Assembly: GCF_016743815.1 (NCBI RefSeq) | Contig: NZ_CP061035.1 | Location: forward strand, 1,676,501 to 1,740,500 | Direction of reading: 5' to 3' | Length of the DNA stretch: 64,000 bases | Source: Sphingomonas aliaeris | Lineage (GTDB): Bacteria > Pseudomonadota > Alphaproteobacteria > Sphingomonadales > Sphingomonadaceae | Part shown: in pieces, positions 44,048-53,178 of the stretch | Numbering within the stretch: the first letter of the stretch is position 1 | Layout of the letters: each line of letters opens with the position of its first letter | Translations under genes and position numbers: made by a program | The notes under the pieces: model-generated | Told to the model about the DNA's origin: nothing | The model's database searches: none | Seen by the model: the letters and a program-made list of their open reading frames with translations, nothing else

Positions 44048-46015
44048 ATGTCTCTTCCGGTCGGACGGCATGGCGCGATGTATGGTGCCGCCGTGTTTCT
44101 CCTTGCCGTCACGGCCAATGACGCACGGGCACAAGTCGGCCCGCAGGTCGCCGTGCAGGGTGCTCCGGACGAAACGCAGCTCGATCCGAATGCACCGCTC
44201 GCGCCCTTGCCAGATCTCGGCGTCGACTGGCCCGACCTGGACAAGGCCCCCGCCGAGCCCGCGGACCCCGCCGCCTCGCTCGAACTCGTCGGGGAGGCAC
44301 GCTATTCCTACGCGGTGAGCGGGATAGACGCGGTCGCCAGCCCGTTGCTGCAACAACGGTTCGACGAGCTTTCCACCCTGAAGCAGCATGCCGATGCGCC
44401 CGCCAATGCGGCCCAACTCGACAGGCGAGCGGGCGAGGATGTCGAACTGCTCACCGAACTCTTGCGCGGTGAAGGCTATTACGACGCGCGCGTGACGAGC
44501 CGTATCGAACCGCGCGGCGGCAAACCGCTCGTCACGCTGGAGGCGGAACCGGGCACGTTGTACCGCTTCGCCGGCGTCACGATCAACGGCCTGTCCGATG
44601 CCGGCGCGAAAACCGACGACCTGCGCAGCGCGTTCGGCGTGAAGGCGGACGATCCCGTCAATGCGGACACGATCGTCGCCGGCCAGACGAACTTGACGCG
44701 CAGGATCGGGGAGGAGGGTTTCCCCTTCGCCAAGGTCGGCGATCCGGAGATCGTCGTGGACCGCGCCGCCCGCACCGCGACGCTCGACATGACGGTCGTT
44801 CCCGGCGGGGAGAAGCGCTTCGGGCGGATCACCAGTCCGCCCAACAAGGTGTTCGACGCGCGCCATATCGCCGAGATCGCGCGGTTCTCACCCGGCGATC
44901 CGTATAGCGATGCGCAGATCGCCGATCTTCGCCGCGCGCTGATCCAGACCGGCTTGGTCTCGACCGTGGATATCAAGCCTGTCCCGGCGACCGATCCGGG
45001 CGTCGTGGACATTGCGGTCGGGCTGTCCCCGGCGCCCCCGCGGACGATCGCGGGCGAACTTGGCTACGGCACCGGCGAAGGTGCCCGCGCTGAGGTCAGC
45101 TGGACGCATCGGAACATGTTCCCGCCCGAAGGCGCGCTGACGCTGCGCGGCGTGATGGGGACGAAGGAGCAATTGGGCAGCGTCGTCTTCCGCCGCAACA
45201 ACTTCAAGGCGCGCGACCGGGTGCTGACGTTCCAGGCAGTCGCCTCCAACCTGCAACGCGATGCCTATCAGGCGACCAGCTTCTCGCTGTCCGGCACGCT
45301 GGAACGCCAGACCAATATCTTCTTCCAGAAGACCTGGACCTGGTCGCTGGGGGCCGAACTGGTCGCGACAGACGAACGCGACGTGCTGCTTGATACCGGC
45401 GCGGCGCGGCGGCGGACCTTCTTCATCGGCGCGCTGCCCACCAGCCTGACCTATGACGGATCCGACGACCTGCTGAATCCCACGCGCGGCTTCCGGCTCG
45501 GCGGGCGGCTGTCACCCGAACTGTCGCTGCAGGGGAAGGTGTTCGGCTATACCCGCGTGCAGTTCGACGGCAGCGCGTATCAGACCGTCACGCCATCGCT
45601 GATCGTCGCAGGCCGCGTCCGGCTCGGTACGATCGTCGGCGCCCCGCGCGACGCGGTCGCACCGTCGCGGCGCTTCTATGCCGGTGGCGGCGCATCGGTG
45701 CGCGGCTATGGCTATCAGGATATCGGCCCGCGCGATCCGAACAACGATCCGATCGGCGGTCGCAGCCTGACCGAATTCTCGCTCGAGGCGCGCGTCAAGG
45801 CGTTCGGTAATTTCGGCGTCGTGCCCTTTATCGACGGCGGCAACATCTACACCTCGCCTCTGCCCAAATTCAGCGAATTCCGCTTCGGCGCGGGTCTCGG
45901 CGTGCGCTATTATTCCAACTTCGGCCCGATCCGCGTCGACGTCGGTACGCCGCTCAATCCGCAACCGGGCGACGCGCGCATCGCGGTCTACGTCTCGTTG
46001 GGCCAGGCGTTTTGA
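44048..46015 (+). CDS. tamA: Autotransporter assembly factor TamA (BamA/Omp85 family)
   Basis: 655-residue outer-membrane protein. The hydrophobic N-terminal stretch GAMYGAAVFLLAVTANDARA probably acts as a signal peptide. POTRA-type repeats follow (YRFAGVTINGLSDAGAKTDD, FGRITSPPNKVFDARHIAEI). The 16-strand barrel has GRLSPELSLQGKVFGYTRVQ, the conserved FYAGGGASVRGYGYQDIGPR (the VRGYG/VRGF loop) and ends VYVSLGQAF with the C-terminal Phe. It works with TamB in outer-membrane protein or lipid transport. The stop overlaps the tamB start. Confidence 0.9.
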   Translation: MSLPVGRHGAMYGAAVFLLAVTANDARAQVGPQVAVQGAPDETQLDPNAPLAPLPDLGVDWPDLDKAPAEPADPAASLELVGEARYSYAVSGIDAVASPLLQQRFDELSTLKQHADAPANAAQLDRRAGEDVELLTELLRGEGYYDARVTSRIEPRGGKPLVTLEAEPGTLYRFAGVTINGLSDAGAKTDDLRSAFGVKADDPVNADTIVAGQTNLTRRIGEEGFPFAKVGDPEIVVDRAARTATLDMTVVPGGEKRFGRITSPPNKVFDARHIAEIARFSPGDPYSDAQIADLRRALIQTGLVSTVDIKPVPATDPGVVDIAVGLSPAPPRTIAGELGYGTGEGARAEVSWTHRNMFPPEGALTLRGVMGTKEQLGSVVFRRNNFKARDRVLTFQAVASNLQRDAYQATSFSLSGTLERQTNIFFQKTWTWSLGAELVATDERDVLLDTGAARRRTFFIGALPTSLTYDGSDDLLNPTRGFRLGGRLSPELSLQGKVFGYTRVQFDGSAYQTVTPSLIVAGRVRLGTIVGAPRDAVAPSRRFYAGGGASVRGYGYQDIGPRDPNNDPIGGRSLTEFSLEARVKAFGNFGVVPFIDGGNIYTSPLPKFSEFRFGAGLGVRYYSNFGPIRVDVGTPLNPQPGDARIAVYVSLGQAF

Positions 46016-49000
46016 CCGACGAAACGCCAACCCCCGCGTCCCGCCGCCCGCGTCGCTGGTGGCGCTGGCCGCTCTATCTCCTGCTCGGCGCGGCGGCGTT
46101 GGTCGCGCTCGTCCTGCTCGTCCTCGATACCGGCGTCGGGCACCGCTGGGTCGCGAACCAGATTGCGGGGCAGCGCCCGTCGAACGGCTTGCGCTACAAC
46201 GTCGGACGGATCGACGGATCGCTCTATTCGAAGGCGGTCCTGATCGACGTCCGGATCAGCGATCCGCAGGGCGTGTTCTTCTTCGCCCCGCGCGCCGAAC
46301 TCGACTGGACTCCGTTCGCGTGGCTGTCGAACCGGCTGGACATCAGCCGCCTGATCATCCCCCGAGCGGTTTTCGCGCGCGTGCCGCTGACGATCAAGAC
46401 CGGACGGAAACGCCCGATCCTTCCCGATTTCGACATCCGCATCGGCATGCTGAAGGTCGATCGCCTGACGATCGGCAAGGCCGTCGCCGGAACGCCGCGG
46501 ACCGCACGCATCGCCGGTCGCGCCGACATCCATGCCGGGCGTGCCTTGGTCGACCTGTCGGCCGTCGTGCAGGGCACCGATACGCTGGCGATCAAGCTGG
46601 ATGCGGAACCCGACCGCAACCGCTTCGATCTCGACGTCCGCGCGCGCGGAACGGCGGAGGGCGTCATGGCCGGCATGTCGGGGCTAAAGCGCCCGATCGC
46701 GGTCGACGTCTCGGGCGACGGAAACTGGTCCGCGTGGCAGGGCGCCGCGCAAGCGGATATAGGCGACGTCCGCGCGGTCGACTTGAAACTGGGTGTGAAG
46801 AGCGGCGCCTACATGCTTGGCGGCACGCTGACTCCGGCTCCCTTCACCAAGGGCAAGCTCGCCCGTTTGACGTCGCCGCGCGTCCTGGTCAACGGCAATG
46901 CCACGCTCGCCAACCGCCGGCTTGAGGGCAAGCTCGCGCTGCGATCCGCTGCGCTGGTGGTCGACACGACCGGCACGGTCGATCTCGGCGCCAGCGCGTT
47001 TCGCAACGTCCGGATCGCCGCCACCCTGCTCAAGCCGCCCGCCTTGTTCCCCAATATGACCGGCCGCGCGATCGCCCTGCGCGCGATCCTGGACGGCGCG
47101 TTCGACAGTGCCGGCTTCGACTACCGCCTCACCGCCGAGCGGTTCGCGTTCGACGATACCGGGTTCGAATCCGCTTATGCCGCCGGAAAGGGCCGCTTCT
47201 CGAAAGCGCCCGTCAGCGTGCCGATCGTGTTCGTCGCGAAACGCGTCACCGGCGTCGGCGATGTCGCGGGCGGCATCCTGCGCAATCTCAGCGTATCCGG
47301 CGTGTTGAAAGTCACCGCGGCCGAACTCACCGGCACAGACCTGAAGCTGTCGTCGGACAAGCTGAAGGGCCGCATCAACCTCATACTGGATCTGAAGACC
47401 GGCCGGTACGAGGTTGGCTTGAACGGCGCCCTAGGCCGCTACCTCATCCCCGGCCTCGGCGTCGTGGATGTCACGACGAAGCTGCGCGTCGTGCCGGGCG
47501 TCAACGGCAAAGGCACCCGCGTCATTGGTACGGGTATGGCGCAGATGGTGCGGCTCGACAACGCCTTCTTCCGGTCGCTCACCGGCGGCCTGCCTCGCAT
47601 CGTCACCGCGCTGGAACGCACCACGGACGGCGTCCTGCATTTCTCGAACCTGGTGTTGACCGCCCCGCAAATCCAGTTGAGAGGCAACGGTTTTCGGCGT
47701 CGCGACGGGACCTTCCATTTCGAAGGTGGCGGGCGTCAGGCGACCTATGGCTCGCTGACGTTGAAACTGGACGGGCGGATCGAAAAGCCGACGCTAGACC
47801 TCGTCTTCGAACGCCCGAACGACACGCTGGGCCTGCGCAACGTTGTCGCACACCTCGATCCGACCCCCGCCGGCTTCGACTTCGTCGCACAGGGGCAATC
47901 GCGGCTCGGGCCGTTCAGTGGCGACGGCCAGATCCTGCTTCCCCCGGCGGCGGCGATGCGACGATCGCGATCGCCCGGCTCGACGTTTCGGGTACGCGCG
48001 CGAACGGCGCCCTGAAGGTCGTGGATGGCGGGTTCGACGGCCGGCTCGCCGTGGCCGGCGGGGGGCTGTCGGGCGAACTTCTGTTCCGGCCCGTCGGCGA
48101 TATCCAGCGGATCGAGGCGCATATCGACGCACGCTCGGCCCGGCTCGCGGACATGCTCACGCTCCGGCGCGGGCGGATCGATATGGTCGCCTTGCTCGAT
48201 CCCGCGGGCACCTCGGTCGAGGCGACAATCACCGGCAACGGCCTGCGACGCGGCGCGCTGACCGTCGGTCGCTTCGCTGCCAATGCCCGGCTGCGCGGCG
48301 GCGTCGGGCAGGTGACGGCATCGATCGCCGGCAATCGTGGTCGCGCGTTCGACATCCAGTCGGTGACCCAGGTCACGCCGGACAGCTATAGCGTGTCGGC
48401 ACAGGGCACGCTCGATCGCCGCCCGCTCAAGCTGCTCACGCCGGCTATCATCACCCGCGACGGCGATGGCTGGCGCGTGGCACCGACACAGCTTAGCTTC
48501 GCCGGCGGCACGGCGGAAATCGGCGGCCGCTTCACCGGGACGTCCAGCACGATCGACGCCAGCCTGACACGCATGCCGCTCGCCATTCTCGATATCGGCT
48601 ATCCGGGGCTCGGCCTGGGCGGCAACGCATCCGGCAAGCTCACCTTCTCGCAAGGCGCGGGACAGGCGCCGACCGGCCGGGTCGACATGACGGTGCGTGG
48701 CCTGACTCGGTCGGGGCTGGTCCTGTCGTCGCAACCGATCGACGTGGGCATCGCCGCCGTGCTGCAACCCGACAAGGCCGTCGCCCGCGCCGTGATGGCG
48801 AGTGGCGGCAAGACGGTGGGCCGTGCGCAGGCACGGTTGATGCCGCTGGGCCCAGGCGATCTCGCCACCCGGCTGACCAAGGCCGATCTGTTCGCGCAAT
48901 TCCGCTATACCGGCCCCGCGGATACGCTGTGGCGGCTCGCCAATATCGAATTGTTCGACCTGACCGGGCCGGTCGCGATCGCCGCCGATCTGACCGGCAA

Positions 49001-50171
49001 GGTGGAAGATCCGCGCATCCGCGGCGTCGTTCAGGCGCGTGGTGCGAAGATCGAGAGCGGCACCACCGGCACCGTCCTCACCAACGTCCAGGCGAACGGT
49101 CAGTTCGCCGGATCGCGGCTCAGCATCCCCAACTTCACTGCCGATGCGGGCAAGGGCGGCAAGGTGACGGGCAGCGGCACGTTCGACCTGTCCGCCGCGA
49201 ACGGCTTCGGGATCGACCTGAACGTCCAGGCGGATCACGCCGCGTTGATCAACCGCGACGATATCGCCGCCACCGTCACCGGCCCGCTCAGCTTCAAGTC
49301 CGACGGGTCCGGAGGCGTCATATCGGGCGATGTGCGGCTGAACGACAGCCGCTACCGGCTCGGCCGAGCGACCGTCGCCAGCGCAGTGCCCAAACTGAAC
49401 CTGCGCGAGATCAACGTACCGGGTGATCTGGACGGCGCGGACGATGTGGTCCGCAAGCCCTGGCGCCTCGACGTCCGCGCGCGCGCGACCAAGGCGTTGC
49501 GCGTCAGCGGCCTGGGTCTCGCCAGCGAATGGTCGGCGGACCTGAAGATTGGTGGCGTGCCGGACAATCCCGCGATCACCGGCCGCGCCGACCTCATCCG
49601 TGGCAATTACGAATTTTCCGGACGCGAATTCGATCTCGAACGCGGGATCATCCTGTTCGACGGGTCGGTGCCCGCCAATCCTTCGCTGGATATCGCCGCA
49701 AACGCAGGCACGACCGGGCTGAACGCCACGATCCGCGTCACCGGCAATGCGTTGAAGCCCGAGATCAGCTTCTCCAGCGTGCCCGCATTGCCGGAGGACG
49801 AACTGCTCTCGCGCCTGCTGTTCGGCACCTCGATCACCAACCTGTCGGCGCCGGAGGCGTTGCAGCTCGCCGCCGCGGTCGCCGCCTTGCAGGATGGCAG
49901 CGGCGGGCTGAACCCGATCAACGCCGTGCGCCGCGCGGCCGGGCTGGACCGGTTGCGCATTCTGCCGGCGGATCCGCAGACCGGGCAGGGCACCTCGGTC
50001 GCGGCGGGCAAATACGTCACGCGCCGCCTGTTCGCGGAAATCATCACCGACGGTCAGGGCTATTCCGCGACGCAAGTCGAATATCAGGTCACGCGCTGGC
50101 TATCGCTCCTGTCCAGCATCTCGACGCTCGGACGCCAGAGCGCCAACGTCCGCGTGTCGAAGGATTATTGA
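46012..50171 (+). pseudogene. tamB: Translocation/assembly module protein TamB, frameshifted in a C run
   Basis: 1386 residues after correction. The N-terminal membrane anchor WRWPLYLLLGAAALVALVLL is followed by a very long periplasmic beta-helix of repetitive strand segments, and the conserved C-terminal DUF490 domain has FSGREFDLERGIILFDGSVP and EDELLSRLLFGTSITNLSAP. The frame breaks at LLPPAAAMRR. Adding one C to the run 47941-47945 restores LLPPGGGDATIAIARLDVSG. The start is TTG, overlapping the tamA stop by 4 nt. It probably forms a groove that moves lipids or proteins from inner to outer membrane. Confidence 0.9.
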
Positions 50172-50731
50172 TCGCGGCCGCGTCGCCAGCGGATCAACTG
50201 CACCGTTCCGAATATCACTGCCGCCGCCACGCCGACGCCGATCACGACATGCTCGATCGATTTGATCCGGCCGAAGATTTCCTCGATCCCGTCGGCAAAG
50301 ACGAAACCGATCCCCGTGAACAACGCCGCCCAGACGATCGCCGCCATCGCATTGATCGCGGCGAAAGTGCGCGTGCGGATGCTCGTCGTCCCGATCGCGA
50401 TCGGGCTGACGGTGCGCAGCCCGTACAGGAACCGGAATCCGAAGACGAACGCGGTCGGATGCCGCTCGAACAGCGCCATCGCCTTGGCGAATGGGGGCTT
50501 GGCCTCGATTCGCTTGACCCGCGGATGATCGCGGAACCGCCGACCCGCGGCAAAGAATCCCTGATCCGCGACGAACGACCCCGCCGCCGCCGCGATCGCC
50601 ACGCCCGCGACCGGCATCAACCCGTCATGCGCCAGCAAACCGCCCGTCACGACCATCGTCTCCCCCTCGATCCCCGCACCGAGGAACACCGCGACGAGCC
50701 CATACCGGGCGATGAGCATTTCGATCGACAT
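50165..50731 (-). CDS. DedA-family membrane protein
   Basis: 188-residue inner-membrane protein. Landmarks are YGLVAVFLGAGIEGETMVVT, GSFVADQGFFAAGRRFRDHP, FRFLYGLRTVSPIAIGTTSI with the conserved Arg and Gly, and the C-terminal helix HVVIGVGVAAAVIFGTVQLI. DedA proteins are implicated in lipid flipping and membrane homeostasis. ATG 50731 is chosen; the longer frame upstream runs through repeats. It is convergent with tamB, overlapping by 7 nt. Confidence 0.9.
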   Translation of the reverse strand: MSIEMLIARYGLVAVFLGAGIEGETMVVTGGLLAHDGLMPVAGVAIAAAAGSFVADQGFFAAGRRFRDHPRVKRIEAKPPFAKAMALFERHPTAFVFGFRFLYGLRTVSPIAIGTTSIRTRTFAAINAMAAIVWAALFTGIGFVFADGIEEIFGRIKSIEHVVIGVGVAAAVIFGTVQLIRWRRGRDQ

Positions 50732-50860
50732 AAGCGCGACCGTGACGATGTTTCCCGCGACACGCCAGCGTCTTGGCGGTGAGAAGGGAGCAATAATAGG
50801 CCGGAAATCTTGCTCGCGTCTGCTCCGACGCATGAGGAGCGCGCCCGCCGCCATCCCAGC

Positions 50861-50940
50861 CCCGTTCGTTTCGAGCGAAGTCGAGAAACCGGCCACGAAT
50901 ACCCACCGACGGTTTCTCGACTTCGCTCGAAACGAACGGG
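50861..50940. repeat. Palindromic repeat (CGTTTCGAGCG family), complete copy
   Basis: CCCGTTCGTTTCGAGCGAAG then TCGAGAAACC on the left faces GGTTTCTCGACTTCGCTCGA then AACGAACGGG on the right, a long near-perfect inverted repeat. It lies 47 nt before the IS110 left end. Confidence 0.8.
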
Positions 50941-50995
50941 GAGGGGCTTCTGTTAAATGCTCACCCAAACCCCCGTTCGTCCTGAGCAACTGTGT

Positions 50996-51949
50996 TCACG
51001 CGGTGCGATATTCGGTATTGTTTTTGACCATCGCGTTGAGGGTTACGAGCAGTTTTCGCATTGTGGCGACGATGGCAAGCTTGAAGGGTTTGCCGGCCTC
51101 TCGCAGGCGGTTGGTGGTAGCGGCGAGTTGCCCCTTGCCCGAGCGCGCGATGCTGAGCGCGGCCAGATAGAGACAACGCCTGATGCTGGGCCTGCCGCCC
51201 GAGCATCGCCCCGGCCGGCTGGTCTTGCCGCTTTGGCGATCGAAGGGGGCGAGGCCAGCAAGCGCTGCGACCTGTCGACTGGAGAGGCGTCCGAGTTCTG
51301 GCATGCGTGCCAGCAGGCATGCGGCAACGACCGGCCCGACGCCGGGTGCTGTGCGGAGCAGGGCTTCGCGAGCGGCCAGATCGGGCGAGGCGGCGATGAC
51401 GCTGGCAATGGCTTTTTCGATGCGCAGAACCAGGGCCTTGAGCCGTGCGACCTGCGCGACGACGAGGCGGCGCATGGCGGGATCGGCGATGCTCTCCAAC
51501 TGATTGCCGAACTGGACCGCCTGGGCGACGGCAAGATCGCGCATGCGGACATGCTCGGCCAGCCTCACGGCCTCGGGATCATGGACATAGGGCGTCAGTT
51601 CGGGATGCAGTGCTGCCAGACACCGCGCGATGACGGCCGCATCGAGTGGGTCGGTTTTCGCGAGTTGTCGCTCGGCACGGGCGAAACTGCGCACGCGTGC
51701 CGGATCGAGGAGATAGGCTGTAACGTCCATCCGATCGAGCAGGATGGCGAGCTTGCGCTCGTAACCGCCCGATGCCTCGAAGCCGATCCGCAGGCACGCC
51801 GTACCGGCAAGCCGGACAAGCTTGCGGCCGAGTGCGGCAATGCCGGTCTTGGTATTGGGTACCCGCCAGAGCATTCCTGCCGGATGAGCGTGGATAACGA
51901 GTTCGTCCTTGGCAACATCGATGCCGACAAAGAGGTCGGAGTGTGACAT
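50996..51949 (-). CDS. IS110-family DEDD recombinase/transposase
   Basis: 317 residues. The RuvC-like DEDD domain has D11 in FVGIDVAKDELVIHAH, E58 in IGFEASGGYERKL, and D100 and D103 in LAKTDPLDAAVIARCL. The C-terminal Tnp20 domain has APGVGPVVAACLLARMPELG and the likely nucleophile Ser240 in APFDRQSGKTSRPG, with GGRPSIRRCLYLAALSIARS. Residue spacing closely parallels characterised IS110 enzymes. ATG 51949 is preferred over an in-frame start 24 nt upstream, which would lie in the RNA region. It cuts and recombines DNA guided by the bridge RNA. The frame is intact, so the element may be active. Confidence 0.94.
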   Translation of the reverse strand: MSHSDLFVGIDVAKDELVIHAHPAGMLWRVPNTKTGIAALGRKLVRLAGTACLRIGFEASGGYERKLAILLDRMDVTAYLLDPARVRSFARAERQLAKTDPLDAAVIARCLAALHPELTPYVHDPEAVRLAEHVRMRDLAVAQAVQFGNQLESIADPAMRRLVVAQVARLKALVLRIEKAIASVIAASPDLAAREALLRTAPGVGPVVAACLLARMPELGRLSSRQVAALAGLAPFDRQSGKTSRPGRCSGGRPSIRRCLYLAALSIARSGKGQLAATTNRLREAGKPFKLAIVATMRKLLVTLNAMVKNNTEYRTA

Positions 51950-51956
51950 GATCCGG

Positions 51957-52119
51957 TCTCCCAAGCTTGTCATGCGGGGTCCGTAAGCACGGCCCCAGGC
52001 AACTGTCCGGGGTTTGGGAAGACGGATGTGGCCCTGCTCAGGAACGGTCTTTGTCGACCGGCTTGTCGAACGGCCTCACATCCGCCGCCTGAGCCGGGTG
52101 GCCACCCGGCTCAGGCACC
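51957..52119 (-). ncRNA. Predicted IS110 bridge RNA (seekRNA)
   Basis: Read on the minus strand, three structures occur in the order known for IS110 bridge RNAs. First is a perfect 15-bp 5' hairpin (52087-52116). Second is a target-binding loop closed by CGGATGTG/CACATCCG (52077-52084 with 52023-52030), with apical stem CGGTC/GACCG. Third is a donor-binding loop closed by TCCCAA/TTGGGA (52014-52019 with 51959-51964), with inner stem GGGGCCGT/ACGGACCCC. Target guides: 52061-52070 equals the right flank GCTTGTCGAA at 52149-52158, and 52036-52043 is the complement of the left flank TCCTGAGC at 50980-50987. Donor guides: 51999-52006 (GCAACTGT) equals the left end at 50986-50993, and 51965-51971 is the complement of the right end GACAAGC at 52144-52150. 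The RNA ends are estimates. Confidence 0.85.
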
Positions 52120-52125
52120 TTGCCG

Positions 52126-52131
52126 ATTACA
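52126..52131 (-). promoter_or_regulatory. Putative -10 box of the bridge RNA promoter
   Basis: TGTAAT on the minus strand lies about 7 nt before the expected RNA start near 52119. In the circular form the joined ends create TTGCTT about 15 nt upstream as a -35 element, so the full promoter would exist only at the end-to-end junction. Confidence 0.4.
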
Positions 52132-52150
52132 CCATTCCAGACAGACAAGC

Positions 52151-52298
52151 TTGTCGAAGGGCGGGTAGCGCAGGACAGGTGCTTCGACAGGCTCAGCACG
52201 AACGGTTTTGGATCAGGATTTGCGGTCAATAACCACCGGCTACTCGTGCCACCCCGCCACCACCGCCCACCGTTCGTCTCGAGCGAAGTCGAGAAACA
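52151..52298. repeat. Remaining part of the IS110-split repeat plus a partial CGTTTCGAGCG repeat
   Basis: 52151-52205 is the rest of the repeat whose first 14 nt lie at 50974-50987; it ends GCTTCGACAGGCTCAGCACG then AACGG. 52270-52298 is a half copy of the CGTTTCGAGCG family (CCGTTCGTCTCGAGCGAAGT followed by CGAGAAAC). No gene is supported between the element and the tryptophan dioxygenase gene. Confidence 0.75.
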
Positions 52299-52329
52299 AG
52301 CGACCACCCCCGCGCCCCAAGGCAAAAAC

Positions 52330-53121
52330 CTAAAGCCGCGTCCGCACGCTCAGCAATTCCGGGAAGAACGTCGTCTCCAGCACCTTCGCCAGATACTGCA
52401 CCCCTGCCGTTCCGCCGGTCCCCGTCTTGAACCCGATCACGCGCTCGACGGTCTTCAGATGCCCGAAACGCCACAACTGGACGTGATATTCGATATCCAC
52501 CAGTTTCTCGGCCAGTTCGTACAGATCCCAATGCTTTTGCGGTTCGGCATACACCGCGACCCACGCCGCCTCGACTTCGGGCGAAGCGATATAGGGTAGG
52601 GTGAAATCGCGCTCCAGCCGATCCGCGGGCATCGCAAACCCCCGCCGCGCCAGCAACCGCAGCGCTTCGTCATACAGGCTCGGCGCGTTCAGTTCCTGCG
52701 ACAAGCGCTCATGCACCTCCGGCTCGTCCAGGTGCAGGTCGGCCATCGCGGCATTCTTGTTGCCCAGCATGAACTCGATCTCGCGATACTGGTCCGACTG
52801 GAACCCGGAACTGGTGCCCAGCCGCCCGCGCATCACCGTATAGTCCGCCGGCGTCATCGTCGCGAGGACTTCCCAGCTCTGGATCATCTGCGCCTGGATG
52901 CGAGACACACGCGCCATCATCTTGAACGCGGGCGCAAGATCGTCGGATACGATCTGCCGCCGCGCCGCACGGAGTTCGTGCAGCGCCAGCTTCAGCCAGA
53001 TCTCCGACGCCTGGTGGATCGATATGAACAACAGCTCGTCATGCGCCTCGGTCAGCGGGCGCTGGCAGGCGAGCAGTTCGGGCAGCCCCAGATAGCTGCG
53101 ATAGGTGATCGACTTCGACAT
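52330..53121 (-). CDS. kynA: Tryptophan 2,3-dioxygenase
   Basis: 263-residue heme enzyme that opens the indole ring of L-tryptophan to N-formylkynurenine. Family blocks are LTEAHDELLFISIHQASEIW, GTSSGFQSDQYREIEFMLGN and YHVQLWRFGHLKTVERVIGF, the last with the proximal heme-ligand His, then KTGTGGTAGVQYLAK. The length fits bacterial enzymes. No other kynurenine pathway gene is adjacent, so it may act alone or with genes elsewhere. Confidence 0.95.
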   Translation of the reverse strand: MSKSITYRSYLGLPELLACQRPLTEAHDELLFISIHQASEIWLKLALHELRAARRQIVSDDLAPAFKMMARVSRIQAQMIQSWEVLATMTPADYTVMRGRLGTSSGFQSDQYREIEFMLGNKNAAMADLHLDEPEVHERLSQELNAPSLYDEALRLLARRGFAMPADRLERDFTLPYIASPEVEAAWVAVYAEPQKHWDLYELAEKLVDIEYHVQLWRFGHLKTVERVIGFKTGTGGTAGVQYLAKVLETTFFPELLSVRTRL

Positions 53122-53178
53122 AATACGGAAAGGCTAGGGGGCGGATTGTCAGGGTCAATGCGCCCCCCGTAGTCCGGA

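Larger units (their letters stand above)
50988..52150 (-). mobile_element. IS110-family insertion sequence with bridge RNA
   Basis: The element is about 1163 bp. Both junctions fall inside one copy of the repeat seen intact at 31382-31449: left flank GTTCGTCCTGAGC (ending 50987) and right flank TTGTCGAAGGGCGGG (from 52151). The trinucleotide AGC occurs at both junctions (50985-50987 and 52148-52150) and includes the likely core. There are no terminal inverted repeats and no target duplication beyond the core, as is normal for IS110. The recombinase gene occupies one end and a 200-nt non-coding region the other, upstream of it. That is the IS110-group rather than IS1111-group layout. Confidence 0.92.

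Noticed and set aside
47745..50075. 776-residue minus-strand open frame opposite tamB
   Set aside because: Shadow of the TamB beta-helix coding region; no recognisable domain.
48021..50171. Second half of tamB as an independent gene
   Set aside because: The reading continues the upstream protein perfectly once one base is added at 47941-47945; no ribosome-binding site precedes 48021.
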